Positions 28,101 to 41,732 of a DNA stretch of 64,000 nucleotides are shown here, piece by piece. The notes under the pieces were generated by a model. The model saw nothing but the letters and a program-made list of their open reading frames with translations. It did no database searches and was not told the origin of the DNA. Each line of letters begins with the position of its first letter. The stretch's first letter is position 1. Origin of the DNA: Trichoplax sp. H2 (Eukaryota; Placozoa; Uniplacotomia; Trichoplacea). The position numbers and the translations under genes were made by a program. Where the stretch lies: assembly GCA_003344405.1 (NCBI GenBank), contig NOWV01000165.1, forward strand, positions 62,001 through 126,000, written 5' to 3'.

Positions 28101-28480
28101 AGCCTTAATATCATTTCGCGAATTTCTAAACCTAATTTAGTCTTAGATAGCTACTTACTAGCTGCATTTATTGAAAGTTACCGAAAAATTTTATCATTAT
28201 CTTAAATGTAATAGGTCAATAAATTAGATGCAAACGAAGCCAAGCAAAAACAATACTATGAATCTATCGAGCAGCACATGAACAAAATCGAGCGTATACT
28301 ATTAGACCAGCAATCAAGGTTTAGCGAATAAATTCTTGATAATCGCTTTAGCTGTATTACTAATTCATATCTAAACCATAATATTATTGTCAATCTCTTA
28401 AATATTGCAGACTAGAAACTATCGAAGCTAAATTGGAATCTGCAGGAAAATCTGAAACACCACCATTAAATGAAGAATGA
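16132..28480 (+). CDS. TRPA1: TRPA1-like ankyrin/TRP channel, copy 3 (complete)
   Basis: Exons: 16132-16218, 16638-16800, 16961-17136, 17629-17736, 17841-18047, 18182-18229, 18450-18623, 20773-20973, 21089-21172, 21275-21357, 21606-21767, 21908-22019, 22268-22437, 22851-22935, 23119-23184, 23447-23539, 24292-24362, 24510-24750, 26574-26675, 26798-26958, 27163-27223, 27372-27440, 27624-27812, 27895-28062, 28215-28318, 28411-28480. Total 3255 nt, 1084 residues. N-terminus MEMLRRSDWSKTSVLFSK. Ankyrin repeats 1-16 cover about 57-595. Pre-S1 linker includes DRCITK. S1 about 703-725, S2 788-806, S3-S4 818-868, S5 886-904, pore MMIGEIDY, S6 about 948-970, then IGLAVGDIAEMERE. Residues about 1030-1078 are an acidic/basic coiled coil. 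The S1-S2 loop has N-glycosylation sequons NNS, NST and NAT. Closest relative is copy 4; even introns align. Odd points are a duplicated exon 7 across two assembly gaps in intron 7, and an intron 18 enlarged to 1.8 kb. Confidence 0.93.
18991..19010. other. Assembly gap (20 N)
   Basis: Run of N inside intron 7 of copy 3. DNA on its right repeats DNA starting at about 18441, so the gap joins two versions of the same region. Confidence 0.99.
19019..19192 (+). other. TRPA1: Second version of exon 7 of copy 3
   Basis: A 174-nt near-duplicate of exon 18450-18623, with the same splice sites. It differs at one base that changes a residue (LNH to LNN in the second ankyrin core). The flanking intron is duplicated too (19193 to about 19340 matches 18624 to about 18770). 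It would stay in frame if really used and would add two half-repeats of ankyrin. No other copy has it and it lies between two N gaps, so I read it as the other haplotype placed in series. Confidence 0.75.
19341..19638. repeat. Duplicate of 20067-20368
   Basis: About 300 bases of intronic DNA beginning near AATAATCTGCACCTGAC recur at 20067-20368 with a few substitutions (for example GACTCTAG versus GACTTTAG). The copy ends abruptly at the second N gap. With the exon 7 duplicate it makes the segment 19011-19638 a continuous alternative version of the locus that lacks the DNA lying between about 18766 and 20066. Confidence 0.85.
19639..19658. other. Assembly gap (20 N)
   Basis: Second run of N in intron 7 of copy 3. 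The fragment to its right starts inside the inserted DNA that 19011-19638 lacks. Confidence 0.99.
20050..20064 (+). other. G-quadruplex motif
   Basis: GGGAGGGTGGGCGGG: four G3 tracts separated by single bases, the most stable canonical G4 pattern. It is striking in an AT-rich background and ends exactly where the inserted DNA meets the intron. It is on the sense strand of the intron, so it could also form in the pre-mRNA. Confidence 0.85.
24751..26573 (+). other. Enlarged intron 18 of copy 3
   Basis: 1823 bases, against 234 in the same intron of copy 4 and 150 in copy 2. Only the last 60 or so bases (around CGATTGAAATTATC) align well with copy 4, so roughly 1.6 kb was gained here or lost in copy 4. 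The extra DNA has no open frame above about 60 codons. A perfect palindrome sits near its left end. I saw no terminal inverted repeats. Confidence 0.55.
24822..24847. repeat. Perfect 26-bp palindrome
   Basis: ACGAAACAGCTTT followed at once by its exact reverse complement AAAGCTGTTTCGT, with no spacer. It can form a 13-bp cruciform or hairpin. It lies close to where intron 18 of copy 3 stops resembling that of copy 4. Confidence 0.9.
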
Positions 28481-28595
28481 AGTTTTTAATTTTGTATTTT
28501 TATAACCATACAGTACAATAATTATAGTATATTGTACTTGTATGTATATACGCATGAATCTTTAGAATTTGCCTCATATCTAAGTGTGCTATGGA

Positions 28596-28601
28596 AATAA
28601 A
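28596..28601 (+). terminator. Candidate polyadenylation signal of copy 3
   Basis: AATAAA 116 bases after the stop of copy 3. The surrounding block aligns with DNA at the same distance from copy 4, where the hexamer is AATAAT. AATAAA is frequent by chance in DNA this AT-rich. Confidence 0.35.
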
Positions 28602-29260
28602 ATAGGAACTACTTATATGCAGTACAGTATGATGCTACAAACGCCATATTCTGGATTATTGGATATTCTTAGTTTGTTAGTTTCGTAGATTAAAAATATT
28701 AGATTTGATCATATAGATATTGGGTATGTTTTTAACATACAGTCGAATATTGACATACTAAGCCTACTAAATATGTTAGATTAAATAATATATACGCACT
28801 CTTTATAATTTAGCAGCATTGTGAAATCAGTAAAATCTTAATGCTACTCTGTAACAAATAGACTAAACTACCATATCGACGTTAACTACCGTATATCACT
28901 GAAATCGGTTTGTTCGGTATGTTCTACTAACGATCACTGCTATTGATCATTTCACTGCTTACACAAGTAATATTATTTTTAACTTCGAGAATATGGATAT
29001 GTAACGAACTATCGCTCTTAATACGATGGCAAAACATGGAATACATCATACATTTTTAGACTAGCGAAATATATTGGTACACCTATGAACCGACAAGTAT
29101 TGTATCTATAAATTGTCAATTAACAGGCTATAATAATATCATCTATTAATGTGCATTATTAAGAAAAAATATCTGCAGTAAGAAAGCAATTATGCTCATT
29201 CTAGAATGAGATCTATATGCTGTTCGAGTACTTGCAAAGAAGAGCAGCAAGAGCTAATTT

Positions 29261-29268
29261 CGACGTCA
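29261..29268. promoter_or_regulatory. CRE-like site upstream of copy 4
   Basis: Same CGACGTCA as upstream of copy 3, in the same block, about 440 bases before the ATG. A second TGACGT core follows at about 29284 (ATATGACGTAC), where copy 3 has ATATGACATA. Confidence 0.3.
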
Positions 29269-29701
29269 TAGGAAATAAATATATGACGTACATCATCCAA
29301 ATTACCAGCATGCAATATAATGAAGAACTAGAAGTAATATCAGAATGAGTTGAGATTAAATTAATACCTATTTGTTAGCATTGTTTGTTTATAGTACCAT
29401 ATTGTGAAATATAATTAGACGAAATTGATAAAAGCTTAATTGAAAAAGATCATGATATAAAGGAGAACGTTTTCAGTTGCATATTTGAGCCATGTAAATG
29501 TGTAAACGGTTATATTTATTTACAATCTGTTGCCTTATGGAAATAAACAATAATTGAATTAAAATTCTGTCAATAATCCCCAAAAATAGCGATTTCAAGC
29601 GATAACTTCAAAATAAAATCCAGCTATTGAAATCCTTCCTTTCGATAGTATTATTATCGGTTCAAGTTTACTTATATTTTGATGCACTAAGTTGTACAGT
29701 A

Positions 29702-32700
29702 ATGGAGATGTTTAGAAGATCAGATTGGTCGAAAACTTCGGTTTTATTTAGTAAAACAAGGAATACAGCTGCTCACGATATACTGCAAGTAAGATCAAAT
29801 ACCACGTTGTTTTATTGTCTATTACTTTTAATACAATAACTAAACTAAACTAAGCGCGAATGCTAGTAGTCTGAAATGAGGCTATCTTAGATACCTAGAG
29901 AGCATTTCTGCTCATTGAAATGCAATTTATATTCAACTTTTCCAGGCCTGCTTGCCGCTATTTTATGTATTATTATTAACTTAGTCGTCTCTTAGCATAC
30001 AATACTTTCATAAAATTTAAGTCTTTTGCTGGTTTAATAACGGTAAAGTTAGCATAGATATCATCAATTCGCATAAATCTCTACCGTTTAATTAAAAATT
30101 CTCCGTGACCACGATAGCAATTCTTTACTAAAATCATGATCATGCAAACATATCGTCTTGCCTTCTTTGCTATCATATCGAAAATTTTATCAACCTATTC
30201 ATTACTCTCTATGCTAACGCTAATATTAGGCTGCAAAAAGTAGTGATATGCTGCTTTTACAGCAAGTTCTACCAAATGAAGGAATCGAAATATTTGCTAA
30301 CCAACTAGACCGCGATCGTTTAGCCCCATTACACTATGCGGCAAGAGGTGGTAATGTTGAACTCATTGAAGGTTTAATTGCAAGAGGTGCAGGTTCGTTA
30401 ATCATCCACTAGTAACTACTTACAATGCAACAGATTTGATAATATTGACAGTATTATAATTATTAATCATGAATCAATATGCATTATAATTATCAAATGC
30501 TAGACAATGAATGCCACTGGACCTGACTATTTCTTTATTATTTCGCCTTAGATATTAATATTAAAGGGCTAAATGACATAACACCACTACATTTGGCCTC
30601 AAAGTATAACAGATATGCAGCTGTAAGAGCACTACTAATGTTTAATGCTGATATAGAAGCTAAAGATACAAATTCTAATACGGCAATGCATTATGCAGCA
30701 AGAGGTGGAAATGAGAAGATTTGTGAGGTAAAACCGGAAAATATTATCGGTATTCTACTCCGCCAGTTTAAATAGTGTAGTCATTAGTAGCTATTGTCGG
30801 TACTATGAATCCTTTTAGATCATTATGTAGAATACCACCGTTAAAAATTTACATCTACAGCTATATAGCGATTCTTTACTAAAGTTACTAATGTAAATCA
30901 AGATACAAAACATGCATTACCTGAAATCCAAGATTTATCGTACTTACTATAGCAACAACTAGGATATAAAAGTTGAAGACGACAGCTTAATTTGGAAAAT
31001 TCAAAACAAAATTATAAAGTAAAATCAGTCGCAACAAAAAGTTATTGATACATTTATATTCTAATGATTGCTTTAAGGTTAATGAGAATAAAAATGCTTT
31101 ACACTAGAATATGATTTCGTAATCAGTTACTCATTGCTGTTCATAATAACACTTTACTAAGAAATACGTGGCATTATTCCCTAAGAGTCTTAAAATGTTC
31201 GATTTCAAGAGATTTAAATGATAACTATGAGCATAGTATTACCATTCCAAGTAGTAAAATAAAATACTCAAATAGTTCGATTTTGCTTATCATGCTTATC
31301 AATCACCTTATAGGAAATACTCAACAAGCGCCCATCCTTAATTGATAATGTAAATGCAGATGAAATGACACCTTTCCATTTCGCTTGCATTGCCAATCAC
31401 GAAGCAATTTGTATCTGCCTGGTAAGATATAGAATCAACTATCCAAGTCAATAGATTTTAGAGTAAATATTTTAAAAGAGGTAAGAAGATAATTCAATGC
31501 CATATCCAATCAACTGTTATTAAAGATTGAAAGAGGAGCAGATATCTTACGTAGAACTGCTGATGGCAGTTTGCCGATTCACTTGGCCGCTAGCAAAGGG
31601 AATACTACCCTGATGGAGCTATTGTTGAGCACTGGGGAGGCAAGATATGAAGGTCGTGAAAATCATATTATAGAATGCAATCATGATGGTGCCACCGTTT
31701 TACATCGAGCAACTCAATGTGGCCAAAAAGAGGTAGTTAAGGCTATTTTAGTCTATACCTCTTCTATGATTGTTTACTCTAACACGAAATTAGTTATACT
31801 TGAGACAGTAGCTTAGTGCGTATAGCTTGATATTTATAACTGACAAGAAGCGATAGAAATAATTTTTGTAACAAGTACCGGAACCTAACATGTTTCGAAT
31901 TATTAGTCTGTAGCTAAATGCCTCTACATGGCAGTATGTATCAAGGATAGTCCTGGTAACAAATACCTTATACACTTCAAAAAACTAGTCTATAGCTTAA
32001 TTAGCGTTCGTGATTGACAATGGCTGATAAGATATAAGAAGAAAACTCTTTGCAAACAAGTGCTTTAGGTGCTTTATAAAACATTAGCCTACAGCTTTGA
32101 TATATTTAATTGACACACAACAACACCAACATTCTTAAAACTAGAGTATCTTATGTTGTATAACTGGAAAAATTAGTCTATTACAGCCTAACATGTCAAT
32201 TGATATCAAACAGCAATCTTCTATGCGTAAAATATCAACATCTACTTTAAAAAAACTAGCTTGCTTTCAAAATTCTTACTCGACAAACGGTAAGAATAAC
32301 ATTTACATTCACAGCCTATAAGCAATAGGCATCTTCCTTGCACGCGAAATCCTTCGATACTTCCCAAATTATTCCATAGCATAATATTCGAATGGAATAA
32401 TGAGCAATAATTATCATGTAAATTTCTTCAACTATCAAACTAATCCTGCTAAATTAACTTGATAGGCTGTCATTTTTGCCTTAAATGCCGGCGCCGATAC
32501 TTCCTTAAGAGATGTAAGCCTATTTTTGTTGAATTCTTAAAGAAAAAGTATCTATATTATGAAGTATCAAGTCAAATGCACTTGAATATCATGCAAGAAT
32601 GCGATAGAGTTAACGAGTTGCAGTGAAGCCCTAAATAAGCTTAAGACTAAGACTATGGAATAATGAAAAAATTGATAAATTTATACGTTAGGTTGTAAGA

Positions 32701-35700
32701 CTGCATAGGTGTCTAATTGTGGAAGATGTTTACCGTACGTCTTGTAGTAATTTTATTGAGATGTTTATATTATGATTCTGAGATAATATTAGATAGCGTT
32801 AATTATGCTAGTACTGTGAGATTTGTATTGTGACGCTTTAATTAGAAGTGCAAATTATGAATTGATAGCGCGATAGTAAATAGATATGAACTTATAACTT
32901 AATTGGTAAGATATGATTGTGCTTGAAAGAAAATCATTGTGCAACTAATTATATATAAATTGTGAATATTGCTGTGATAGTTCATATAGTCCAGAGACAG
33001 TCTGATTGCAGTTAGCTAGTCCTTGATAGTTCTAAGACGAACCTAATCTTATGTAATAAAGTAAAGTTTACAAGGAACTGTAGTTCTTTTATATTTTTGA
33101 GAAGACACTTTATCACACTAGCTTAACCAACCAATCTACATACGATAATAGTATTGTTCTATAAAGATTGTGAATACGCGCAGTCTCTTACTTTATATCA
33201 TATAACGATGACTCTTGAAATTTTTTCTTTTCAATCTTCTAACAGAAAAATGGCTATACACCATTACATATTTTAGCTATTACTGGCAATTGTGAAATTT
33301 GTCAAATCTTGATTGATAGAAGAGCTGCTGTTGATGCTCGTGATAACGAACAGCGGACGCCATTGCATCATGCTGCATCATTGAATCATTGCGACATAGG
33401 AGAGATTTTAGTCAATGCTGTAAGACATTGACTTAATTTACTATACAGATATTTGATTATGTTAAAAAATAAAATAATAAAGCCGCAATACCCTCTAGTC
33501 TTCATAATTTAAAATGAAATTTGTGAGAGTTTGACTGTTATAATCTCTATTCAGATACCACATTTCTATAAATAGCAAAATTTTAAATTAAACTCGCATA
33601 AGATAGTAAAAAATTGCCTTGTTCTTCACCTACAGTTAGCATTTACTTTATAATAGAAAAATATTTGACTATCTGGTAATCTCTACTTAATCATTTTTTC
33701 AATTAGGGCGCTAATATTGATGCCATAGATTCAAAGTGCAAAACACCTCTAATTTATGGAATCTCCAGAGGTCGTTCAGAAATAGTTCGATATTTGCTCC
33801 TGTCAGGTAGCAAAGTTGAAGGAGTTGATGCAAAAGGCAGAAATTGCCTACACTTAGCCGTAACAGGATCCTTTGAAGATTTTGAAGTGATTGATCGTCT
33901 GCTGACGGCAAGATAATCCACTAAATCATAATAAAAATTTTCATCGTATTGACTTTATTCTGACCCTTAAGCGGAAATTTTATACGATTAATTTAAATTT
34001 ACTCTTAGCTTTATGTTTAGAAAGAATCGAAGGAGATATTAAATGCTACTGATCATCAAGGAAGAACGCCCTTTCATTATGCTTGTCATAAGGGATGCTA
34101 CAAGGTTCTAGAGAGTATTGATCTAAGTCTTGTCATTGCTATCGTGATTACTTGTGCTTTTACATTTCGAGCTAATAAGATAATTTATTATACTGGATCA
34201 GATTTTCGAGAAAATGCTCCAGTTTCAGCCCAATTTATACATCGCCGATGAAGATGGCAACAACTGCTTTCATGCAGCATGCTTGTAATTTCATAGTAAA
34301 CTAGTAGTAGCACTTTACTACAACATTTTAGAAGGAATCCTAAGTCATTAACATTATCCCGAACTATTCATGAAATAATTTACAGCACGATATATAATTA
34401 ATTTTTCTAAGTACTTAATTATGGTATATAGTACGCTGTATGCACTAACAAATAACAAGGTTATTTGTTTTCGGAGATATTTATACCTATTAAACTAGTA
34501 TAAAGATTGATCACAATGATGCTTTTATCTGATATTAACAGAGCTGGACAATATGAAATTATCAAAGCATTGATCTGCCACTCTCCCGGTCTACTATGCA
34601 GCGAAGGCGAACGTAATTACACTGCTTTACATATGGCCGTAGCTTACGGTTGTCCCTTTACGGTGGAAATTCTACTAGATCGAGGAGCTGATACTTATAG
34701 AAGGCAAGTATCCATAATCTGATCATCTTTTTCAGTTTTCGAATTATTTTGCTATTAAAATTCAATATAATGAGCCCGCAGTATGTATTATAAGCCTCCT
34801 ATTTTATCTGTTAATACTTATTTATGCATTTATTGGGGGATAAATATATAACTAGGGATTGCAGCTATTCTACGCCTCTAGATATCGCTTGTACGAAAGG
34901 TTTTTCTCATATTGTTGAAATTTTAATCAACTATGGTGTAGATATAAACTCCGTTAACAAAGCTGGGGTAATATTCGCTATATCCGTAATATTAAATTGA
35001 TTGCATGTATGATATCAAACCATTTAAAAGCCAATTCATATGGTACGATTGATATAATTTACTCGAAATCTAAAGTGCCGGTACACGCACTATCTTTTCA
35101 AGATGATATTTTATCTAAATTGCCTTAGATCATGCCATTATCTTAATTTTAACTGCCAGTAACATGCAAATTCTGATCAATATTAATCAAAAGATTTTGC
35201 ATATAATATAATTTTCCTCATGATAGGAATCAGGATTGCACGTAGCAGCTCAATACGGCCATACTGAAATTATAAAGCAACTTATAGATAGCGGTGGTGA
35301 TCTATCATTAGAAAATGTTAAGGGGAAGAATCCTTTAGAAGTGGCCATCCAATGTTATCAACAAGATGTCGTTACTTTGATGGTAACCTCATTAAGGTAT
35401 ACGAACATTACTACTAAATAGGAAATACAATTTATTATCTTATAACTATCGATATATTTAACAAGCTTTATACTAGGACATTTCTATTCGCAACTACTTA
35501 CAGTAATTATTGACTATTATTAGATTGTGAACTTATGAATCAGTATAACTTTAGTAGATTACATTGAGCGGAGTATTATACTTAATAAGCACAAACAGTA
35601 CAAGACTATTTGTGATGTTTCGAAAGATTGAGTGCCTGTCATAATCGCAAGAAATTGCAAGAGAACAATTTCCAGAAATAGTGGTCTTTATTGCCGTTAT

Positions 35701-38700
35701 TATGAGAAGTAGTGTAAGAGCGTGCATAAATGGTGTGAACTAGCCGAATAGATATAGTAAAGCAGAATGGATGAAACTTGCAAATTTACTGTTTAACTTG
35801 TAGAACTAACTAACAAACGAGATGCTATAGACACATACAGATAGGTTTTATATAGTGAGAACCAAGGCTGCAAGAAGTTATTTATAAATGCGAATGAGTA
35901 ATAAAAATAACCTACTTCTAGGTTAGGATAGTTCTATAATACAATCCAACTAGAGTATAATTAGATTTCCACCGTGTAAATTGGTAAGTGTACAGTAGAT
36001 CATACATTCGCTTATACGATGTTATGCTACAACACAGTGGAAATTAATCTTACTAAGAATAGGCTATAGCGTATATAGAAGCATACACTACACTTCTAGT
36101 CGCTTAAACTACGAATCTAACAATAATAGCATACTTGGATTACATTCCGAATTAAAAATTTTGATAACTAATCTGCTGAATGCTAATAGCAAGGATTAAT
36201 TTCATAACCGATTCATCCGAAATATTAACGCGAGCACAGATATAGTAGCTACGCGTTTGCAATATTTTCCTTATTAAATTGATAACAAAATCAATCTATA
36301 AATCATTTACGTGTGTATCCAACTATCAGGGAAAAGGATCTCTTATTAAAAGTTGGAGAAGGAGACATAACAACTTTTCAATCTATCATTCTAGCGATGC
36401 CAGAAGTAGCCGAGGTTATATTTATTATATATAAAATTTTTACTAAAACTACGTCACTATATTATAATAGCGATAGCTGGTCAATATCATATTGAGATAA
36501 TCTCCACTGAAATTAACTTTTAGCAATCTTTTCTGAATATATTTATGTATTGTATGACCTATTCAATTTTACTTCTCTGCAGAACATAATGGATAAATGT
36601 ATCACAAAGATCGCCTCATCAGATATCAAAAATAAAGAGAAAATTATGGTAAATTTCATAACTGATATCCATCTTAGTATAATCAGCCTGCAGCCAAATC
36701 AAATGACATTTTAAGCTCTTAAATACTATAGTTGTCATCAGATTATGCAGCATTTCGAGATGTATTAACCAAGAGTCAGATTTGGTAAAGCTCTGCAACA
36801 AATCTTTGCATAATCGCTATATTTTTTGTTTTCAATGAAAATATTATCCTTCCAAACTTGAACAATTTATTTCTTTGTAGCCTAACTTCATGTTTGTCTG
36901 TATTTTTGCCTTAAGGTCCAATATGACTGTACATTACTTGAGCCTGGTATTGAATTTGAATATTCCCATGGAGCTCCAAATGGAATCGGTAGCTTTAATG
37001 CTTTATTGGTGAATATGAAACTTTACGTCCTGTTTATCACTACAATTTTCAATTTTTATCTATAAATTCCTTTCAGTTGAATATATGTTATAGCAGTATT
37101 ATAGTTACGGTACATGTAAGTTAGTTAGTTTGTATTTTTAGCAACATTCTAAGATAAATACCAATATCAGAAGCCAAATATTAACCCAAAATCTAATAAA
37201 ACCATCTGCATCTCCATATATGCTATCTACATTAGGTATAATATTAAATTTATATTATAAATTGCTTGCTATGTATTATATTCCGTCTAGCAAGTATTTC
37301 TAATTAAAAGCGTTATAAACGGCTATCATCGAAGTATATATGAGTATACATACAATATTCTTACCCAGCAAGAGGTGGCTAGTAAAATAAAATCAAGTAC
37401 CATAACTCGTACTGAAAGCTGAACAATGACGTACACTGAAATATTGTGAAATAAACTCTCATTTGATTGTATTCCATACTTTGTAAATAGCCTAGTGAAA
37501 CATAAAGCTAAGGAACAATGCTACTGCACCTTTCTTAGTAGTTCAATAGTATTTTAGCACATTCAGTGACGTAAGTATAGAACTGAAAGAATGATCTGGC
37601 CAAGTAACAATCATTGCATTACTTCATACCAATATTAATAATTGTTGCACTAAGGATCTCATTCTCTTAGACCATAGCAAGATCAAGTCGTACTCACTTG
37701 TTGGAGCACCCTTTATGTAGTAAACTCCTGAATGCCAAATGGTAAATACGAAATAAATAATAAAACTGATTGCATATTAGTTTATGCAAGCGTTGTACTT
37801 TATCGTATTATAATTGTTAATAAAATTTAAGATTTTATCATGTAATGTTTATTAGATTCATTCGTAAGATTTGTATTGCTACTTTTAATAGGAGAAATTA
37901 TGGTCGATTTGTTTATTTTCTAAACCTGGTCATCTATATCGCCTTTGTTTCATGCTTAGTTATGTACGCAATTAATATAGAATTGTTCTATAAAAGCCAA
38001 ACTGGAAACATAATAGTGTTCAAGGGACTGCAGCCACAATCAATTATTTCGAGTGTATCAAACTCAGCATCTCCTACTATAACTATTCCATTTGGCGATG
38101 GTACGAGTAATAATATGACGTCTTTGCATCATGTAAGTCCATAAGCCAGATATTCAGTTACACGTATAAGCTTTTCATTAGTTTAAAGTATCAGGAGTAG
38201 CTTTCTTGTAATTACATAAAGTTTAGGTACAGTATGCATTCAAAAATTAGAGAATAAAGTAAACTATTGACTTGTATTGGCATTCATACACTTAACCTAG
38301 AGGCTATCCGATTGAAATTATCGCAACATTGCCATAAGCTCGTCATTTCATTTCGTTAAAATCTAGAACGAAGTGTCTTTTATTGGATCTTTATTAATTC
38401 TCCGAATCCTTATTGCTATCTTTTCGACATTGAATATTATTCGAGAAATATTTCAATTAATTCGAGAAGTAAGACTGTATACTGTAGAGCCATCAACGTT
38501 AGGTTTTTTTAAAGCTGTAATTTTCGTATCATTCACTCAAGACTTTATCTATACTAATCTTAAACGATTTTATACTTATATTCTATTCTTAAAATAAGCG
38601 AACAGGTTATCTTATGTCCTCTGAAAACTATTTTGAGTTAGCTCTACATGTTATGGTCATCATATTCATTACGAGTGGCAACACTAATACAACTATATGG

Positions 38701-40702
38701 TCCATTGGTAGCATTGCCATCCAGATGTCAATTCTCGAATTAGTCATGTTTCTAAGAAAGTAAATTAAGAGCCTTTTTTCTGGCAACATTTCGAGTATAA
38801 ATTGTATTTGATATACCGGATTAGTATTATAACTCGTCAATAATGTGAAAATTCATTTACAAATGTAGTTAGAATTTAAAATAGTACCGTATTAGAATAA
38901 ATCATAAATTTCGGTATTTAATTATATCGGTAAATAGTGAATTGACATTTATCGCGTAATTGAAGTAGCAAATGTTCATTAATAGGCTACCAGTCATTGG
39001 AAAGTATGTACTGATGATACGAGCTATGATTGAAACCATTTTAAAGGTATGCTCATATGCAATCGCAGCTAAGATAGCATCAATCATCGTAATATAATTT
39101 TTATAATATTAATTTAGAACGGTTTAGTTATTTAGCGTTTTACGAATTGTCAATCTGAAATGTCCACAGCTCATCACTAAAGTATTAGCCATTTTCAATT
39201 AGGTACTCATTATTGTACTTATATTGGTGTTTGGCTTTGCTGTCAGCTTTAATATGCTATGTAATAATCAGGTTTGTATATTAGTTATGTAGGATTCCAA
39301 TTTTAATATACAGACGTACGGTCTACTTGTATTGAATCAACCTTTGTCACCAATACCGCAATTATAATTAAAATAATGATTTAAACGTCAGTATAAGCTA
39401 TAATTTTCCTCTAAATAATCATTTATTAATACTCTAAGTTTCTAATAATACCAGGCAGCATTCTACAACTTGCCTCTATCGTTTATTAAAGTTATTGATA
39501 TGATGATCGGCGAGATCGACTATAACGATCTCTTCCTAGATGGCATCAAGCGCGGAATAATCCCTTTCCCAGCTGGCGTGGTGGCATTAATTCTATTAAT
39601 GATTTTCATCTTGATGATGCCGATATTAATCATGAATTTGATGGTAGCACTATTCAAAATACTTTATATTAATGAACGCAATAAGTGAATTAGGATAATT
39701 TTCGTCTTATTTATACACAGATTGGTTTAGCTGTAGGAGACATCGCAGAAATGGAAAAGCAAGCTTCACGACGTCGATTAGTAGATTTGGTTTATTTTTT
39801 TACCGGCATCGAAAAAAGTTTGCCCAAATATTTACGTAGAAGCTGTAAATTGATCAAGTTTGCTTGTACTGAAAAGGGAGATATAGAGGTATCATATAAT
39901 CTTTCATTCTAGCAGTTACTAGCCTAAGGCATAAAGTCATTCTGTTGATCTCTGACACTAATTTCTACATATACTGGTTGTAACGTTTTCCAAACTCTTC
40001 TACTTTGTAATAAGGAAGATTTGATAGAAATCTCCAGACGAGTCCAGTAGAGCTAGAGTATAGAACTAAATTTTGTTGTCCTTACTACATTGTTATACAG
40101 TCGAACAAAGCATAACAGTTTACTAACGGCATATTGCAAATATCAATAAATGCGATAACATTCTTAAAAATAAAATAACAGCCGATAATTAATTCATGAT
40201 AAATGATAATATATCAGAAACGTATTCAGGCAACTATTTTACCTATAACTTCTTCTAGAAGTTACATACTACAGATTTTATACCTAAGTGATTGTGTTAC
40301 TGTAGTCAAACAGAATAAGTGAAAGTTGGAATGAGCTTATAATATAGAAACTATGTCGACATGACTAACGAAAATCTTATTTCGTAACACTGGCACAGAA
40401 ATTGCAATTATAGAATATTATAAATAACTCTTACTGTTACTTTACTCGTATAATCTAAATAGGTCAATAAATTAGATGCAAACGAAGTTAGGCAGCAAAA
40501 ATACTATGAAGATATTAAGGAACAGATAGGAAAAATCGAGCGTATACTATTACAGCAGCAATTAAGGTTTATTGAAAGCAACATAGATTATCGCATTAAC
40601 TGTTACACTCATATCTTTATATCAACTTCATTTTTTAAACATTGCAGGCTAGAATCTCTCGAATCTGAATTACATTCTGTAAAAGCATCTGAATCTCCAT
40701 AA
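29702..40702 (+). CDS. TRPA1: TRPA1-like ankyrin/TRP channel, copy 4 (complete)
   Basis: Exons: 29702-29788, 30230-30392, 30552-30727, 31314-31421, 31526-31732, 32466-32513, 33246-33419, 33707-33907, 34021-34104, 34202-34284, 34542-34703, 34856-34967, 35227-35396, 36330-36414, 36583-36648, 36916-37008, 37671-37741, 37892-38132, 38367-38468, 38599-38759, 38986-39046, 39203-39271, 39455-39643, 39721-39888, 40463-40566, 40648-40702. Total 3240 nt, 1079 residues. All exons but the last match copy 3 in length; the last is 15 nt shorter. Start MEMFRRSDWSKTSVLFSK. Sixteen ankyrin repeats, DKCITK in the pre-S1 linker, S1-S6, filter MMIGEIDY, post-S6 IGLAVGDIAEMEKQ, C-terminal coiled coil. The S1-S2 loop keeps one sequon, NMT. 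Introns 8 and 11 start with GC (33908 and 34704) where copy 3 has GT; exons and frame fit only if they are spliced there. Several acceptors are AAG rather than YAG, for example before exons 5 and 20. Confidence 0.93.
33908..34020 (+). other. GC-AG intron 8 of copy 4
   Basis: Donor GCAAGA after ACG. Copy 3 has GTAAGA after ACA at the same place. Frame and exon length (201 nt) are conserved, so a single T to C change converted the donor. Confidence 0.8.
34704..34855 (+). other. GC-AG intron 11 of copy 4
   Basis: Donor AAG/GCAAGT, matching the known AG/GCAAGT consensus of GC-AG introns. Copy 3 has AAG/GTAAGT. Confidence 0.85.
35397..36329 (+). other. Intron 13 of copy 4
   Basis: About 930 bases, AT-rich, with patches that align to intron 13 of copy 3. 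Nothing else recognised. Confidence 0.6.
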
Positions 40703-41732
40703 TTAAATGAAGAAAACCATTTTAATCAGTATAAGCACTGACAGTTCTATGGTATATTAATCATAGTATGCTATGTTAGTATAGATATACCCATAGAAAT
40801 TTAGAATTTGCTTCGTATCTAAGCATGCTTTAGAAAAATAATATGAATTACTTGCATTGCGTATGATTAAGGAATATAATTTAAATGTTATGCATGCTAT
40901 GAGAATTATTTATATAACAACCTGAATTCATATCAGCTACTTACAAAAGATATTGTATATCATGAAATTATCTAATTAATACGTAGAAAACAAATATTTC
41001 CTTTATCGATAATTTTTCTTCAATGTTTATGTATTGTTCCGTTAGGTGAACCAAGTAATATGTTCAATTTTCTCAGTACTTAGAGAAAACGGCTTATTTA
41101 CAGTCTGATCCAACAGAATCAGTTGATTAGCGGGTTCTAGAGCAGTTAGCACAATTCTAGTACATCAATCATGATGGCAATTTTAAGATTCTTACGTGCA
41201 ACAAGGTTGACTATATCTTACTCTATTCGATATTTATACCTCACAATAAAGTTAGAGTAGTTAAGATAAAAGTCTGCTTTATTATAGCTTATAAGAATAT
41301 AGGTTCATATGAGCTAGATATAATAAAAAAATGGTACCTCGATATTTATAACGTCTGACCACTTGTAGGTATCGGATTTATATACTTGAGCAACCAGATA
41401 ATCTGCTACCTGCTAACGACCATGATCATAACTCTCATTCTCAAGGGCACTAAAGTGATGGAAAGGATCTAAATTTTTATGTACATTTTCATGATTTTAA
41501 CGATTTAAAATTCAGGAAATATAGTATATTAATAAAAGCTCATTATGATCGCAGTTGATCATAAAAGCTGTGAATTTATCATTAGCTAGAAATAATTAAG
41601 ACCATATTGTCGTTATTATAAACATCTTTGTCATCTACCATCTGCTACCTTCTGTGAGAAGGTAATTTTACTTCTCTATAGCAATATAATAATGGAAACA
41701 GCGTTTTTATCTTACAGTATTTAATAGCAGAA
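40703..41732. other. Spacer between copies 4 and 5
   Basis: About 1 kb, AT-rich, no gene seen. The first 150 bases resemble the DNA after copy 3. A good splice acceptor (TTATCTTACAG, ending at 41717) lies just before the ATG of copy 5, so copy 5 may have a non-coding first exon in this spacer. Confidence 0.5.

Larger units (their letters stand above)
28481..29701. other. Spacer between copies 3 and 4, promoter region of copy 4
   Basis: About 1.2 kb without a gene. The first 130 bases resemble the DNA after copy 4, including TTTAGAATTTGC and a shared block before an AATAAA at 28596-28601, a candidate polyadenylation signal. The last 500 or so bases match the DNA upstream of copy 3. Both flanks of the 3/4 duplication unit are therefore recognisable. 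Confidence 0.6.
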